From Telmatactis stephensoni (lineage: Eukaryota; Cnidaria; Anthozoa; Actiniaria; Isophelliidae), in the NCBI GenBank assembly GCA_029948255.1, contig JALIZF010001876.1:558001-622000 (forward strand): a stretch of 64,000 nucleotides of DNA, in the 5' to 3' direction. Under the pieces are notes generated by a model. The model did no database searches. It worked only from the letters and a program-made list of their open reading frames with translations, and was not told where the DNA came from. Position numbers and translations under genes: made by a program. Shown here one piece after another: positions 26,857 through 36,637 of the stretch (the first letter of the stretch is position 1; every line of letters begins with the position of its first letter).

Positions 26857-28378
26857 AACGTAGTATAAAATAACCCAAACCAACAGCCGCAGCAGTAATG
26901 CCGCCCTTTAAAAGATCATGGTCGTATTCTTCTTTTATAATCGGCAGCGGCTTAATAGGCTTTTTCTCTGGCGGGCCGTGGGTGGGGTTTTCTTTTTTAG
27001 GCGGTGGCTTTTTCTTCGGCGGCTTATCAAAATGAGGCACGGGCTGCTTAGTGTCTACATTCACCTCATTAACACCCATCTTCATGTCTGCCGTCGCCCT
27101 TTGCAGCCTGTTATTATACCCCTTCACACTGCCCGCATTCAATATCAAATGGCCGGGCATCAACCAGCACCCAGGCGCTACGGCAAAATCCAGCCGCACC
27201 TTCGCACTTTGAACCGCCATCTGATACCGCTGTATGCTTTTAGAAATGTCCGCCTCTTTTATGGCATCTTCAAACAATTTCAAAAACACCGCTCTCGTTT
27301 CTGTAGCAGAGCCGGCATCGCCTACAATACTACTCCTTGTATTCACCTGCGCCCCCAGCACCGTATAAACAAAGGCCTCGATCGACTGATTCAGCCTTGC
27401 CAGCCCCGCCTTGGTAAGCCCCTGGGACTTCCTTAGCGCAAAATAAAGATAAGGCCTCTTTTCCAGCGGCGAGATGTGATCTAACTCATGATCGCCCTGG
27501 GAGCCACTTTCATCATTGAAATGAAAGAAGCCGCCGGGCCACTGATAAACATTTTTGCCGTCCATCTTTGCGTCATAAGCCTCCGTAACATCGTGCATAC
27601 GACCAAATATTTTTTTATAGATTCTCCCCAGGCCTCCATTCTCGCCCTTCAAACGAAAATCGCTATCAGGAGAAATCTGAAACTCTCTGCAAATTCTATT
27701 ATAAGCGCTTTTATCGTATTTATTCTCTAGAGGGTGAAAATAACCATCCCCCGGCAGCGGTACAGACATCTGCGATAGAATGCGGCGCGTGGTAAAAAGA
27801 ACATGAAACTTCAGCAACGAGTCTACCCTCGCTTCGTAATGCATTTCTACGCCAACGCCACAGCCCGCCGTCGCACACCACAGGGCAAACGAAAGTTGCT
27901 GCGGCCAATAACTCATATCCGGCCCCCTCAACCACCTATGAGCCTCCGCCGCCGTCGTATGTTTTAACACCACCTCCGTAAATATCCGCCGCGGCCTCAT
28001 CGTAAACTTTTCTTCGGGCGCCACATAAATCACCATCGCATCCACATCAAACTCCGCTGGCTTCTCCATCCCTATGGCATACATGGCCTTCGTCAGCTCC
28101 AGAGCCTTAGGAAAACCTCCAGGAGCTTTAGCCTGCGTTTCATGGCGGTCTTTAAGATCTCTAGGTCCCAAGGCCTTTAAAAGCGCCGCACTTAATTTTG
28201 CGTCGCCATAGTGATGCACTGCCATTGGAAAAGGCCCATCTGGCGTAATATCTTCTCTAAACACATCGACGGCAATTCCATCGTGTTCGAATTCGATGCT
28301 CTGAGGCCCGGCAGAGAACTTTTTAAAATCGGCGTGCGGGTAGGCCGTCCTAAATCTGTGCCATTCGTATTGTACCAT
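26855..28378 (-). CDS. Large putative virion protein with Pro/Lys-rich linker and C-terminal TM
   Basis: 507 residues, intact. Residues about 1-425 look globular (start MVQYEWHRFRTAYP, internal WPQQLSFALWCATAGCGVG, DHELDHISPLEKRPYLYFALRK). A low-complexity stretch follows (about 440-475, KPPKKKPPPKKENP), then a hydrophobic C-terminal helix (GGITAAAVGLGYFIL). The layout of globular head, flexible linker and tail anchor suggests a virion surface or entry-related protein; I do not recognise a family. It starts in a palindrome shared with the gene at 28387. Its size, second only to the polymerase, argues for a major structural role. Confidence 0.65.
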   Translation of the reverse strand: MVQYEWHRFRTAYPHADFKKFSAGPQSIEFEHDGIAVDVFREDITPDGPFPMAVHHYGDAKLSAALLKALGPRDLKDRHETQAKAPGGFPKALELTKAMYAIGMEKPAEFDVDAMVIYVAPEEKFTMRPRRIFTEVVLKHTTAAEAHRWLRGPDMSYWPQQLSFALWCATAGCGVGVEMHYEARVDSLLKFHVLFTTRRILSQMSVPLPGDGYFHPLENKYDKSAYNRICREFQISPDSDFRLKGENGGLGRIYKKIFGRMHDVTEAYDAKMDGKNVYQWPGGFFHFNDESGSQGDHELDHISPLEKRPYLYFALRKSQGLTKAGLARLNQSIEAFVYTVLGAQVNTRSSIVGDAGSATETRAVFLKLFEDAIKEADISKSIQRYQMAVQSAKVRLDFAVAPGCWLMPGHLILNAGSVKGYNNRLQRATADMKMGVNEVNVDTKQPVPHFDKPPKKKPPPKKENPTHGPPEKKPIKPLPIIKEEYDHDLLKGGITAAAVGLGYFILR

Positions 28379-28389
28379 TATATATAATG
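28376..28389. promoter_or_regulatory. Palindromic bidirectional start motif CATTATATATAATG
   Basis: A perfect 14-bp palindrome whose two ends are the start codons of the divergent genes at 28378 (minus) and 28387 (plus). Only 8 bp of TATA sequence separate the two ATGs. Confidence 0.65.
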
Positions 28390-28994
28390 ACCGACGTGAT
28401 ACAAGAAGAACCCTCTGCCCCGCCGTTATACCCTGTCATCTCTGATGGAGAAAGTTTTCGACTTCAAAAAATCAATATGATCCTTTCTGAATTAGGCGCC
28501 GAGGTCAAACATTACGACGGCGTCCGTAAAAAATACAATAAAACACGCTCCGTGACCCACGCCATTGCTTTATCTTCCGGTACTTTATCGGCCCTTTTAA
28601 CAAGTTCGGGGATTGCCACGTCTTTAACGGGCCCCGGAATTGTAGTAGGAATCCCTTTAAGCGCGATTGGGGGACTCTGTGGAATTATTTCAGCCGTCGC
28701 CACGGTAGCGACTAAAAAATTGACCCAAAAGGTTTCAAAACATGAGAAAACAACAATGTTATGCAAATCTAAAATAAATACAATCTCAGACCTCATTTCG
28801 AAAGCTCTCCACAATAACAGAATCGATGAGAATGAATTTGCTTTAATTATGGCCGAGTCCAATAAATACGAGCAATTAAAAAATGAAATCCGACAAAAAC
28901 TAGAGTCGAAGTTTTTAAAAAAGACGATCCCGAACTACGCAAGAAAATCTACAGCGAAGCCATGCAAGAAATAAAACAAAAACTAAATCAATAA
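28387..28994 (+). CDS. Membrane-associated protein with PSAP/PPxY-like late-domain motifs
   Basis: The open frame runs 195 codons to 28974. Residues 8-16 read EPSAPPLYP, which overlaps a PSAP (Tsg101-type) and a PPLY (Nedd4-type PPxY) motif; in enveloped viruses such motifs recruit ESCRT or ubiquitin ligases. Two hydrophobic segments lie at about 58-78 (AIALSSGTLSALLTSSGIA) and 80-108 (GIVVGIPLSAIGGLCGIIS), followed by a charged helical C-terminus. After a T5/A6 run at 28912-28922 an alternative frame ending at 28994 has the more helical, charged composition, so a 1-bp slip probably replaced the last about 20 residues. Confidence 0.6.
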
Positions 28995-29397
28995 ATATTC
29001 ATTTTGAAAAGACCCAGACGGGATGTCATCTGCATATTGAACGTCAGTGTCTAGAAAATATGCGTAATTAGCCATACATAGCAACGCGTACGTCATACAT
29101 TCCTTTTCTCCCTAACAACTAGCACTTTCCGAACAAACATTCTAACTTTTGCTCGGGTTTCTAACTTTTGCTCGGGTTTTTGTCGTGTGGTCGGGTTTTC
29201 TTAGTTGTTAGGGAGAAAAGGAATGTATGACGCATGTGTTGCTATGCTGCAGAGACTTCCTAATAGAGGATTAGTTTCTCGGCCAATCAAAATCTTCACA
29301 ATTTATTTCACAAATGTGAAACATTTTTGTGAAAGTGATTTCATTTTGTGAAGTTAAAATGTGAACATTATTGTTTCTGACGCGTGGGAATATTACA
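28995..29397. repeat. Non-coding convergent spacer with a 45-bp inverted repeat
   Basis: Arm 29077-29121 and arm 29202-29246 are near-perfect reverse complements (shared CCTTTTCTCCCTAACAACTA). They enclose about 80 bp with a twice-repeated CTAACTTTTGCTCGGGTTT. Further right, TTTCACAAATGTGAAA-type short palindromes occur (about 29300-29330). The position between two convergent genes is the same as for the larger inverted repeat at 21189. Confidence 0.7.
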
Positions 29398-30042
29398 TCA
29401 TCGCCCAGGAATCCATCTCAATAAGGGATGATTGTGATCGATTTCATAAAATATCTTATAGATTACGTCAGGGTAATAAGGGATTTTCCCTCGCAGCTGA
29501 ATAAACATCCATTCGGCCCTACGCATAATTTGCATAGAAACTTCGGGAATTTTTTCTCCGGTTATTTCCGACAAAATATGAGAAATACCCTTATTATATT
29601 CTTGTAACTTTAATTGTTTTAGAGTCTTTTTCAAACCCCGTGGCGTGGGTTCTTTTTTTCTCCGGTAACAAAGATGAGCTTTTATCCGCCGTAAAGTTTT
29701 CTTATCAACATAGACTGGCTCTAAACCTAAGATAATTCGCATCCACTTTCTAAAGTAAATAATTTTCTTATACGGCGTCCTTTTACGACCGCCGTTAGCA
29801 TAATATTGGCCGCGAGTCACACAAGGCACAGCATTAAAAAATATACGGCCGCAGATTTCACACACGGCCGATGTATCTTCTTCTATGGTCATTCGCCTGC
29901 CACAACATCTTAAAAACCTCGGCTTTCGTGGCTTAATTTCACGTCGCAAACAATTAGAGCAAACTTTATACAACTCGTAATCTACTTGAAGGACATTGCA
30001 GTCAGACAGGTCCTCTGCAAGTAGCCAGTCAATAGCGTCCAT
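29398..30042 (-). CDS. Cys-rich protein, possibly VLTF3-like transcription factor
   Basis: The start is taken at 30042 (MDAIDWLL, TIR-encoded), preceded by TATAT; the upstream 34 codons (to 30144) are TIR sequence and unlikely to be translated. 214 residues. Two zinc-binding pairs, CSNC...CCGRR and CEIC, are followed by a Lys/Arg/Tyr-rich segment with YKKIIYFRKWMRIILGLEP, a basic linker, and a C-terminal region rich in Ile and Tyr. A Cys-cluster followed by Y...I.YF..W resembles poxvirus/NCLDV late transcription factor VLTF3, found in some virus-like elements. I hold this only as a candidate. The frame is intact. Confidence 0.5.
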   Translation of the reverse strand: MDAIDWLLAEDLSDCNVLQVDYELYKVCSNCLRREIKPRKPRFLRCCGRRMTIEEDTSAVCEICGRIFFNAVPCVTRGQYYANGGRKRTPYKKIIYFRKWMRIILGLEPVYVDKKTLRRIKAHLCYRRKKEPTPRGLKKTLKQLKLQEYNKGISHILSEITGEKIPEVSMQIMRRAEWMFIQLRGKIPYYPDVIYKIFYEIDHNHPLLRWIPGR

Positions 30043-30242
30043 ATATACAACTATTTTATATTCAATAAACAATACCAACCGACGATGTCTCCAGCAGCAG
30101 TAAGGGGTTTTGCCATTTTTAATCTCCGGGCCCCAAAACGCCATAATTGGTGCAGTGAATCCCTGCTGCCGACACCCCTCGATCTACGCAGGCAGGGCCT
30201 GCATATTTCAAGGTCTGATCGGAACAAACCCTTACTGCTGCT
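30020..30242 (-). repeat. Right terminal inverted repeat of the viral element
   Basis: Reverse complement of 12385-12609 with few mismatches, including the internal CAGCAGTAAGGGG copy (30101-30117) and the outer AGCAGCAGTAAGGG tip ending at 30242. It is followed immediately by a GACT microsatellite. Confidence 0.92.
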
Positions 30243-30307
30243 GACTGACTGACTGACTGACTGACTGACGGACCGACTGACTGACTGACTGACTGACTGA
30301 CTGACTG
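30242..30307. repeat. GACT/CTGA microsatellite at the element's right junction
   Basis: About 16 tandem tetranucleotides, with one GACGGACC interruption, abut the TIR tip directly. This may have erased the target-site duplication. Confidence 0.85.
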
Positions 30308-30451
30308 AATTGATTGATAAATAAATAGTTAAATGAATAAACAGACACTGATAATGAGTGTGCAACATATCAATTATTTCAAATCTAATCTACATGTTTA
30401 CATAAGTTTAATCACTGAAAACGTCATCTTTCTTTCTTGTAATGTTTGCAG

Positions 30452-33400
30452 GTCCAGTCTCAGAAATACCAACCAATTCACCCTCTCAAACACGAACTCC
30501 ACCTTCATCGGTCTCATCCTCGACCCCGAAGCCATTCTCTCCAACTCATTCTCCATCTTCAGTGTTCTCCAGTTCTTCAGTATTTTCAGAAATATCAACC
30601 AATTCACCCTCTCAAACACGAGCTCCACCTTCATCGGTCTCATCTTCGACCTCGAGCCCATTCTCTCCATCTTCAGGGTTCTCCACCTCAATTTTGACCT
30701 CTGTGGGTAGGTTTTCAACATCAGATTTTCCCTCTCCAACTATGACCATCCAAGCGTCCAAATCAAGGAGTACTTTACAAGTCAAAATAAGTCCTACTCA
30801 AACCGCCAATCCTCCAAACATGGTCTCATCGAGTCCATCAGGACTGCACGATAATCCGATTTCTCCATCCCTAAAACCTACACAAGTGGTAACATCGAAC
30901 TCGAATAACACTTCAAGAGTACTTACCACAAAGGTAAATATCGCATAATTTTCCTATTCCGCTACATCCACTGTCAGTAATTGTGGATCGGAATCTCGAA
31001 AACTTTGTAGGTGTTGACATATACGAGACAAAATTTGTTCTAGAAGAAAATACATGATGCTGTATGTCGACAGATTACATTATTTTTAGGATTTGTTTCC
31101 TGTAATTGAGTTACAAATTAGAATTCATTTAGAAGAAAGTGATTAAACTAATTATTAATCAAAATAATTGTTTTCCAGAAAACAAATACAACAGCCAATC
31201 CTGGCAGAGGTGAAGGTCAAGGGGGCAACGATAACAATCTAGGACAAGTTGGTCTAATTCTAGCTGGTGTTACAGTATTTGCTATAGTAATTATGGTTAT
31301 TATTGTTCTTGTAACTAGACGGAAAATCAGATTAATGGCCAGGTGAATCTTATTTTTTTAGTTATATGTACTTACTGACTGATTGGGAGAGCCGGACGGC
31401 CAGACCCAACTCAGTCAATATGCATGTAATCATATGACTTGATTTTTCTGTTGGAGAAAATGCTAGAAATCTCTGTAATACAAATAAAATTATAGCGAGC
31501 GGAAACGAGCATGGCCGTGCGGGGTTTCGGCCCGCTCGTGCAAAGCCGTACGGCTCCGATCGCGTCATCTTTTCCAAAGGTTTTATTAAGAGCGCGCGAG
31601 CCGGGAAATACAGGTCATATGATAATTATATTTTTTACAATCGTTTGTCTATCTATTTGTCTCATCTGTTTGCTAATGTATAATTTGGTTTTCTGCGTTT
31701 TTTCTGCGTTTTTATAATTTGTTGAAAGCTTATGGTTATTATACATGTTTTCTAACAGGAAGAATAAAGAAAGGAGTAGTACCGCCAGTATTAGACAAAG
31801 TAAGTATTGCATTACTATAAATGTCAAGTCCTTTCCAACCATCTTTATTTATGTCTAATTGTAGCTAGGTTTACAAGTAGTGTCAGTGTCATCTTCAGTA
31901 CATAGCATATTGATTCAGGGATTAATGGATCAGTGGATCAAATTAATGACTGATTATATTATAATAGGAAATTAATTAAAGATTAAGGCAAAATTAAACG
32001 ATTGAGAAACTCAAAGATTGATACCTAGACAGACAGACAGACAGATAGATAAATTGATTGATTGATGGATGGATGGATGGATGGATGGATGGATGGATGG
32101 ATGGATGGATGGATGGATGGATGGATGGATGGATGGATGGATGGATGGATGGATGGATGGATGGATGGATTGATTCACTGATATTGACTGAGTGAGTGAT
32201 TGATTGATTGAATGTGTGATTTTGATGGATGAATGGATGGATTGATTGACTTGATGATTGATTGAATGATTCACTGACTTACTAATTGACTAAATCCACA
32301 GTCGTCGAAAATAATGACAGTTACGACCAAAGTATCGACAGTGCTTTCGAATTTAGACCAGGTGGTCAGCAATCGGACTTTGTATGCTGCAACCCCGCAC
32401 CACAAGCATCAACAGTGAATGATGACCAGCAACACAACAACAACGGTGACCATGACTACTACAACACTACATTGAAATCAACACCACCAGTTGTAGACCA
32501 CAAAAACAAAAGCTCTTTCAAAGCAGGTAATTATTTTCTGTTTAAATAAAAGCAAGTAAACTTGGATTTTTCTCTAAAATTCTTCTTAGATTCTGAGGGT
32601 TCAGATTCTCGAGGCTGAAAAATGAGCACTTGGGCAACCAATATTTTCGCCTTTCCAAAGTTAAAATTCGACCAGATTTACGTACCAGATTTTATGAAAC
32701 CATTTTACTCTTTTACAGAAAATCCTGAGTTTTTTGTGTTGGTTTTACTATCAGTCTATGCACACTTAGAATAAATCTGCATGGAATCATCCCAAGGAAT
32801 GAAAACACAATGCACAAACTGCATCAGTAATTGAATAATGCTTTTTCAAAATACTCAATCAAAATGGTGCCTTGATTATTGATGTCATTCTTATCTTTGT
32901 CCTCAGGTAACAGCAACAGTATGTCCAATCAGTTTTATGGAACCATGGAGGCAATGAAAGAAAAGCCCTCAAATGAGGAACCTTCTAAAGGACCCACAAA
33001 ACTAAGACGAAAAGCTGGTCCCTCATCAATGAAGCACGTCGATATGGACCCAAAGACCACTGGTTTAAAAGACAGGTCGAAATCGTTCCACTCCATACCA
33101 ACGGACTCGTACTATAATATCCCAGACTCTGCAATATACGAAAATGTAAGAGACAACCCAACATTTGGTTTCTTGGTTCCAAGACCCTCTAAAAAATCGT
33201 CAAGTGAATCCTCAATGTTTGAAGATGAAACAGAAGAATCAACATCTGGTTCCTTTTCAGGGGACCCTTCGTATGATGTCCCTGAGTCTCCATTATTTGA
33301 AAATACCAATGACAAAGATCGAGTCGAGCCTTTGTATAGTGAACCAGAGGACATTGTTACGAGTTTCAGGGAAGCACCATTTGAACGGCCTTTAAATGAT

Positions 33401-33646
33401 GAACAAGGGACAGAGGCCATTGTGGGTCCTAATGACATCGAATCGATGGAACCCCCAAGTAGTGGTAACGCATATGATGTCCTTGAAAGGCCAAAGCCAG
33501 AAGGTCCCTTGTACGAGAACCTTGTTGGACAAGACGCACCACACATATATAGTTCCTTGCAACTTCCAAATACAGATGGTACTTCAACATCTGATAATGA
33601 GAATGAGAGTTCCAAAGATGAGAACGTTTACCAGTGTGTTGCTTGA
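30452..33646 (+). CDS. Receptor family gene A, 5'-truncated (stalk, TM, tyrosine-motif tail)
   Basis: Exons by splice sites and phase: 30452-30933 (Ser/Thr/Pro-rich stalk), 31179-31342 (TM around [20 protein letters not shown]), 31759-31799, 32302-32526 and 32907-33646; the lengths sum to a multiple of 3. These match exons 4-8 of genes B-E in order, phase and content. Exons 1-3 (signal peptide, Cys-rich module, ectodomain) are absent, and the viral element ends 210 bp upstream. The stalk exon itself contains an internal duplication ([20 protein letters not shown] repeated). The tail has YDVL, YENL and YSSL spaced 9 and 8 residues apart, within the ITAM range, plus YENV and YSEP. Without a signal peptide it may be a pseudogene, or it may use an unseen upstream exon. 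Confidence 0.7.
31999..32280. repeat. GATG/GATT tetranucleotide microsatellite in intron of gene A
   Basis: About 25 uninterrupted GGAT units (32066-32170) flanked by degenerate ACAG, GATT and GATG repeats. Confidence 0.9.
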
Positions 33647-33649
33647 GTA

Positions 33650-35947
33650 CGAAGCAAATATACATATTAACTCATTTATTATGGGAAGTTTATCTTGTGA
33701 GTGCTAGCATGTGGTCACGTGTTTTAGCCATTATAGGAAATCGAACGTTCCTCATCGATTTCAGACACGTGAAAATGCTCACATTTTGTAATTAGTTTTA
33801 GAAAATCGGATTTTAATGCATTACCAGCATAAAATTTACATTCATTTCAGTCTTGGCTTGACACTTGTTGCTTTGAGCCGTGACAGCATTTTTGAAATAA
33901 GTGTATATTATGAAGAAGCCTAAACTAGTATGAACGCACTAGTTTTACTGGGAAGTAAACTAGTACCATACTGAAGATATACAATCCTTTAAGTTTTACG
34001 TTTGTGCATAATCATAAAGATGCATCACCACATGCATTGCTGGTGACTTTGTAAGGGTATACCAATTAATATAATTACAGGTCTGCAAACAACTCACCAT
34101 TTGCAAAACGCTACCGCAGGCATGTATGGATTGTTTGGCTGGAAAAAAATCATCTTTGAAAAGTGGGGATATTCTACAATAAATTTCTGAAATTATTAGA
34201 GCATCTAGGAACAGAACAGTTTGGGTAAGGCATGCTTGCCTGATAAACATGGCGGATCTGTCCAACGAAAGCATCAATACATGCTTAGCGGTCAGACCCG
34301 AACCCAGTTACCTGCTCGTTTTGTAAATGGCGAATTCCTTGAGCGAATCAAACGATAGTCATGACTTTAGACAGTCAGACAGACAGTCATGTTTTTATTG
34401 GAAAATTACAAGTTACAAAACGAACCTGTATTACAATATTGAAAAAATAACATTAAATAATAATTGTCTTACCTTAAACGACGCTATTTCTGATGAATCT
34501 TTGAAGAAGGTAGCAACAAGTACTCGGATCATGCAATTGTATTTACATACAGCTCAATACATCTTCTTCTATGAATTAAATTAAAACAAGCCTTAATGTC
34601 AATACAGTGGAACTTCTATATACCGGCCCTCAATTAAGCGGCCACTCCCATGCAGTCTCTTTTCAAAGTCCCAAACATTTTGTCACAAAAGCATTTTGTC
34701 TTTTAAGCTGCCACTTGGCGAGATCCCAAAGGCACCGACGGCCGTTGTAAGTTCCATTGTATTGTTCGTTTTAATAAAAAGACGCCATATTTAAAGCTGA
34801 CTAACAATTTCATCCTAAACTTTTATCAATAGTCTTAATATTAAGAAACGAAATAAAATTTCACGGTTTTCGATTAAGTTTTTGCTACGTTTGTTGTCAT
34901 TCTCTTGTCCATGTACATCTCTTGCTGTGAGATTCTAAACTCTACTCTACAAACTCTGATGACGCATTTTGCTTTGAACACCATACACCACTTTTTTAGT
35001 TTACTTATAATACTCTTGTCCGGCTTTTTGCTGGATTTCAAACTCGTTTTTCAATTAAGTTCTCTCTTCTCTGATCAAAGATCCATGCGCGATTAGAAGC
35101 CTGTTGTTCCAAAATTTCTGCAATGTTATGATATCGGTATTGTCGGTCCTGTCATGTATCACATCAATCCGGGAAGTTATCAGTTATATTCATCTTCGAC
35201 TCAGGCATGAACGCAACCTTAATAATTACTCTATATTCTATTCGATATTTATAACAAAACTGTCTAATTGCAAGGCGGAATCTACACTTGAGATGGACCT
35301 GCTTTCGAATATGCTTGTCTTCTTTGATATTTCTAATAATAACTTTTTTTAATTTTTTTTAATAAGTTTTTTCTTGTTTTTTTTTTTCTTCTTCTTCTTC
35401 TTTGTTTTTGTTTTTGTTTTCAAATGATGGCGTCTTTTTTGAGAATCTGAGCGATGTAGTAACTTTCACTTTTCAACATTTTAATATTAATATTTTTCAA
35501 TTTGATTAAATTTCACTTTTCATCCTTTTGTAATTATAGTTGGATCGATCTGTCTATTCTTATTTTTAGAATGTTGTTTCGGTAGTTGGTTTGACTTCAG
35601 ATGACTGAGCACTCAAGTCGGCAGTCACGATATGCTAATCAAATATAGCTTTCGAAACCAGAAATCGGACGCGGAAATAACTCGAACTAACTTGAACCAA
35701 GTTGTTCTGATAATCAATACCTTCCTTCGAGTCTTCAAAGTTCATCAAAGTCTTAATAATACTGCTACTGCTTTACTACCTCGTAAAGGATGTTTATTGA
35801 TCGTCTCAGCGACTATCTGCTACACATGAATGTGAAATGGTCTCGTTTAACTGATGATCGCTACAATAACATCTAGTCCGTCTTGCCTTTCTGCTACATC
35901 GAGTAGCGCTCACTGATGATGCTTTTTGTGTAGCTGATCAATTATAT
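33650..35947. other. Intergenic region between receptor genes A and B
   Basis: No gene supported. About 34605-34760 begins CAGTGGAACTTCTATATA...CGGCC, which resembles the terminal repeat of a pogo/Tigger-type DNA transposon remnant. Farther right (34890-35940) the DNA resembles the upstream regions of genes C, D and E, for example the TGACTGAGCA and GATATGCTAAT stretches at about 35600-35640. Confidence 0.4.
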
Positions 35948-36568
35948 ATGCAACTGATGTATTTGATTGTAGCTGTTCTGTTGGCATTTCTGTGCTCAGA
36001 TTCTTTGGAGGTTGGTCAGTACATTATTAGCCGTCAAAGTCGTGATAAATTTGAATTTCCTTCGTGTGATCATAATTATAATGCAGAAAAACAGTGTTCT
36101 GACATGGGCGCAAAATTGGTTAATAGGACTCAATGTACATGTAGGTGCAAATTCAAAAGATCTTCTGTCTTTGGATTCTTCGACAATCAGTGGAAATGCG
36201 AAAACAACAGTGATGTACGCAAGCATGCGGGTTAGTGCATATATCACTTATTTAATAAATACTATTCTATGTATTTTAGTTTCTTATTATAATGAGCCTA
36301 AGGGCCTGTTTTGAGGGACTTAGGCATGATCGGAATTTTTTGGGATAGGATGAATTGCCAAATTGCAATTAGATTTGAGTACCCCTTTAAGGCGCTGTAC
36401 ATGTTACACGGTGCAATTTTCCACAGCAACTTGCAATATTTTTGGCCGAAGCAAGCTGGGAGCGAGATTCAAGGTGGTTCCTCAGAGCGAAATGAGAAAT
36501 TGCGCAATGCGCTCGTAGAAAACGTGCCTCAAAAATTGCGAGGAAAGTTGCTGAAGGGGTGGTACACT

Positions 36569-36637
<69 letters not shown>

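Larger units (their letters stand above)
12385..30242. mobile_element. Endogenous Polinton/adintovirus/PLV-type DNA virus element
   Basis: Bounded by long TIRs (12385-12609 and 30020-30242) that begin AGCAGCAGTAAGGG. The length of about 17.9 kb and gene set match integrating dsDNA virus-like elements: PolB-like polymerase with SF1 helicase, retroviral-type integrase, A32/FtsK-type packaging ATPase, double-jelly-roll-type capsid protein, VRR-NUC and Bro-N. There are about 20 genes on both strands with tiny spacers. Codon and base use (many GGC/GCC codons, compact genes, no introns) contrasts with the AT-rich intron-bearing flanks. No adenain-type protease is recognisable. Integrase and an HNH remnant are broken and the capsid and VRR-NUC genes each carry a frameshift. 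No 6-bp target-site duplication is visible at the current ends. Confidence 0.9.

Noticed and set aside
26918..27730. Plus-strand ORFs opposite the 507-residue gene
   Set aside because: Shadow frames of a convincing minus-strand gene with biased codons; composition is His/Arg-rich and not protein-like.
30042..30144. N-terminal extension of the rightmost viral gene (starting MAFWGPEIKNGK)
   Set aside because: It lies wholly in the TIR, and the internal ATG at 30042 sits in the element's usual TATA start context and matches the left terminal gene's start.
31997..32280. SIHP-repeat ORF on the minus strand
   Set aside because: Translation of the GGAT microsatellite.
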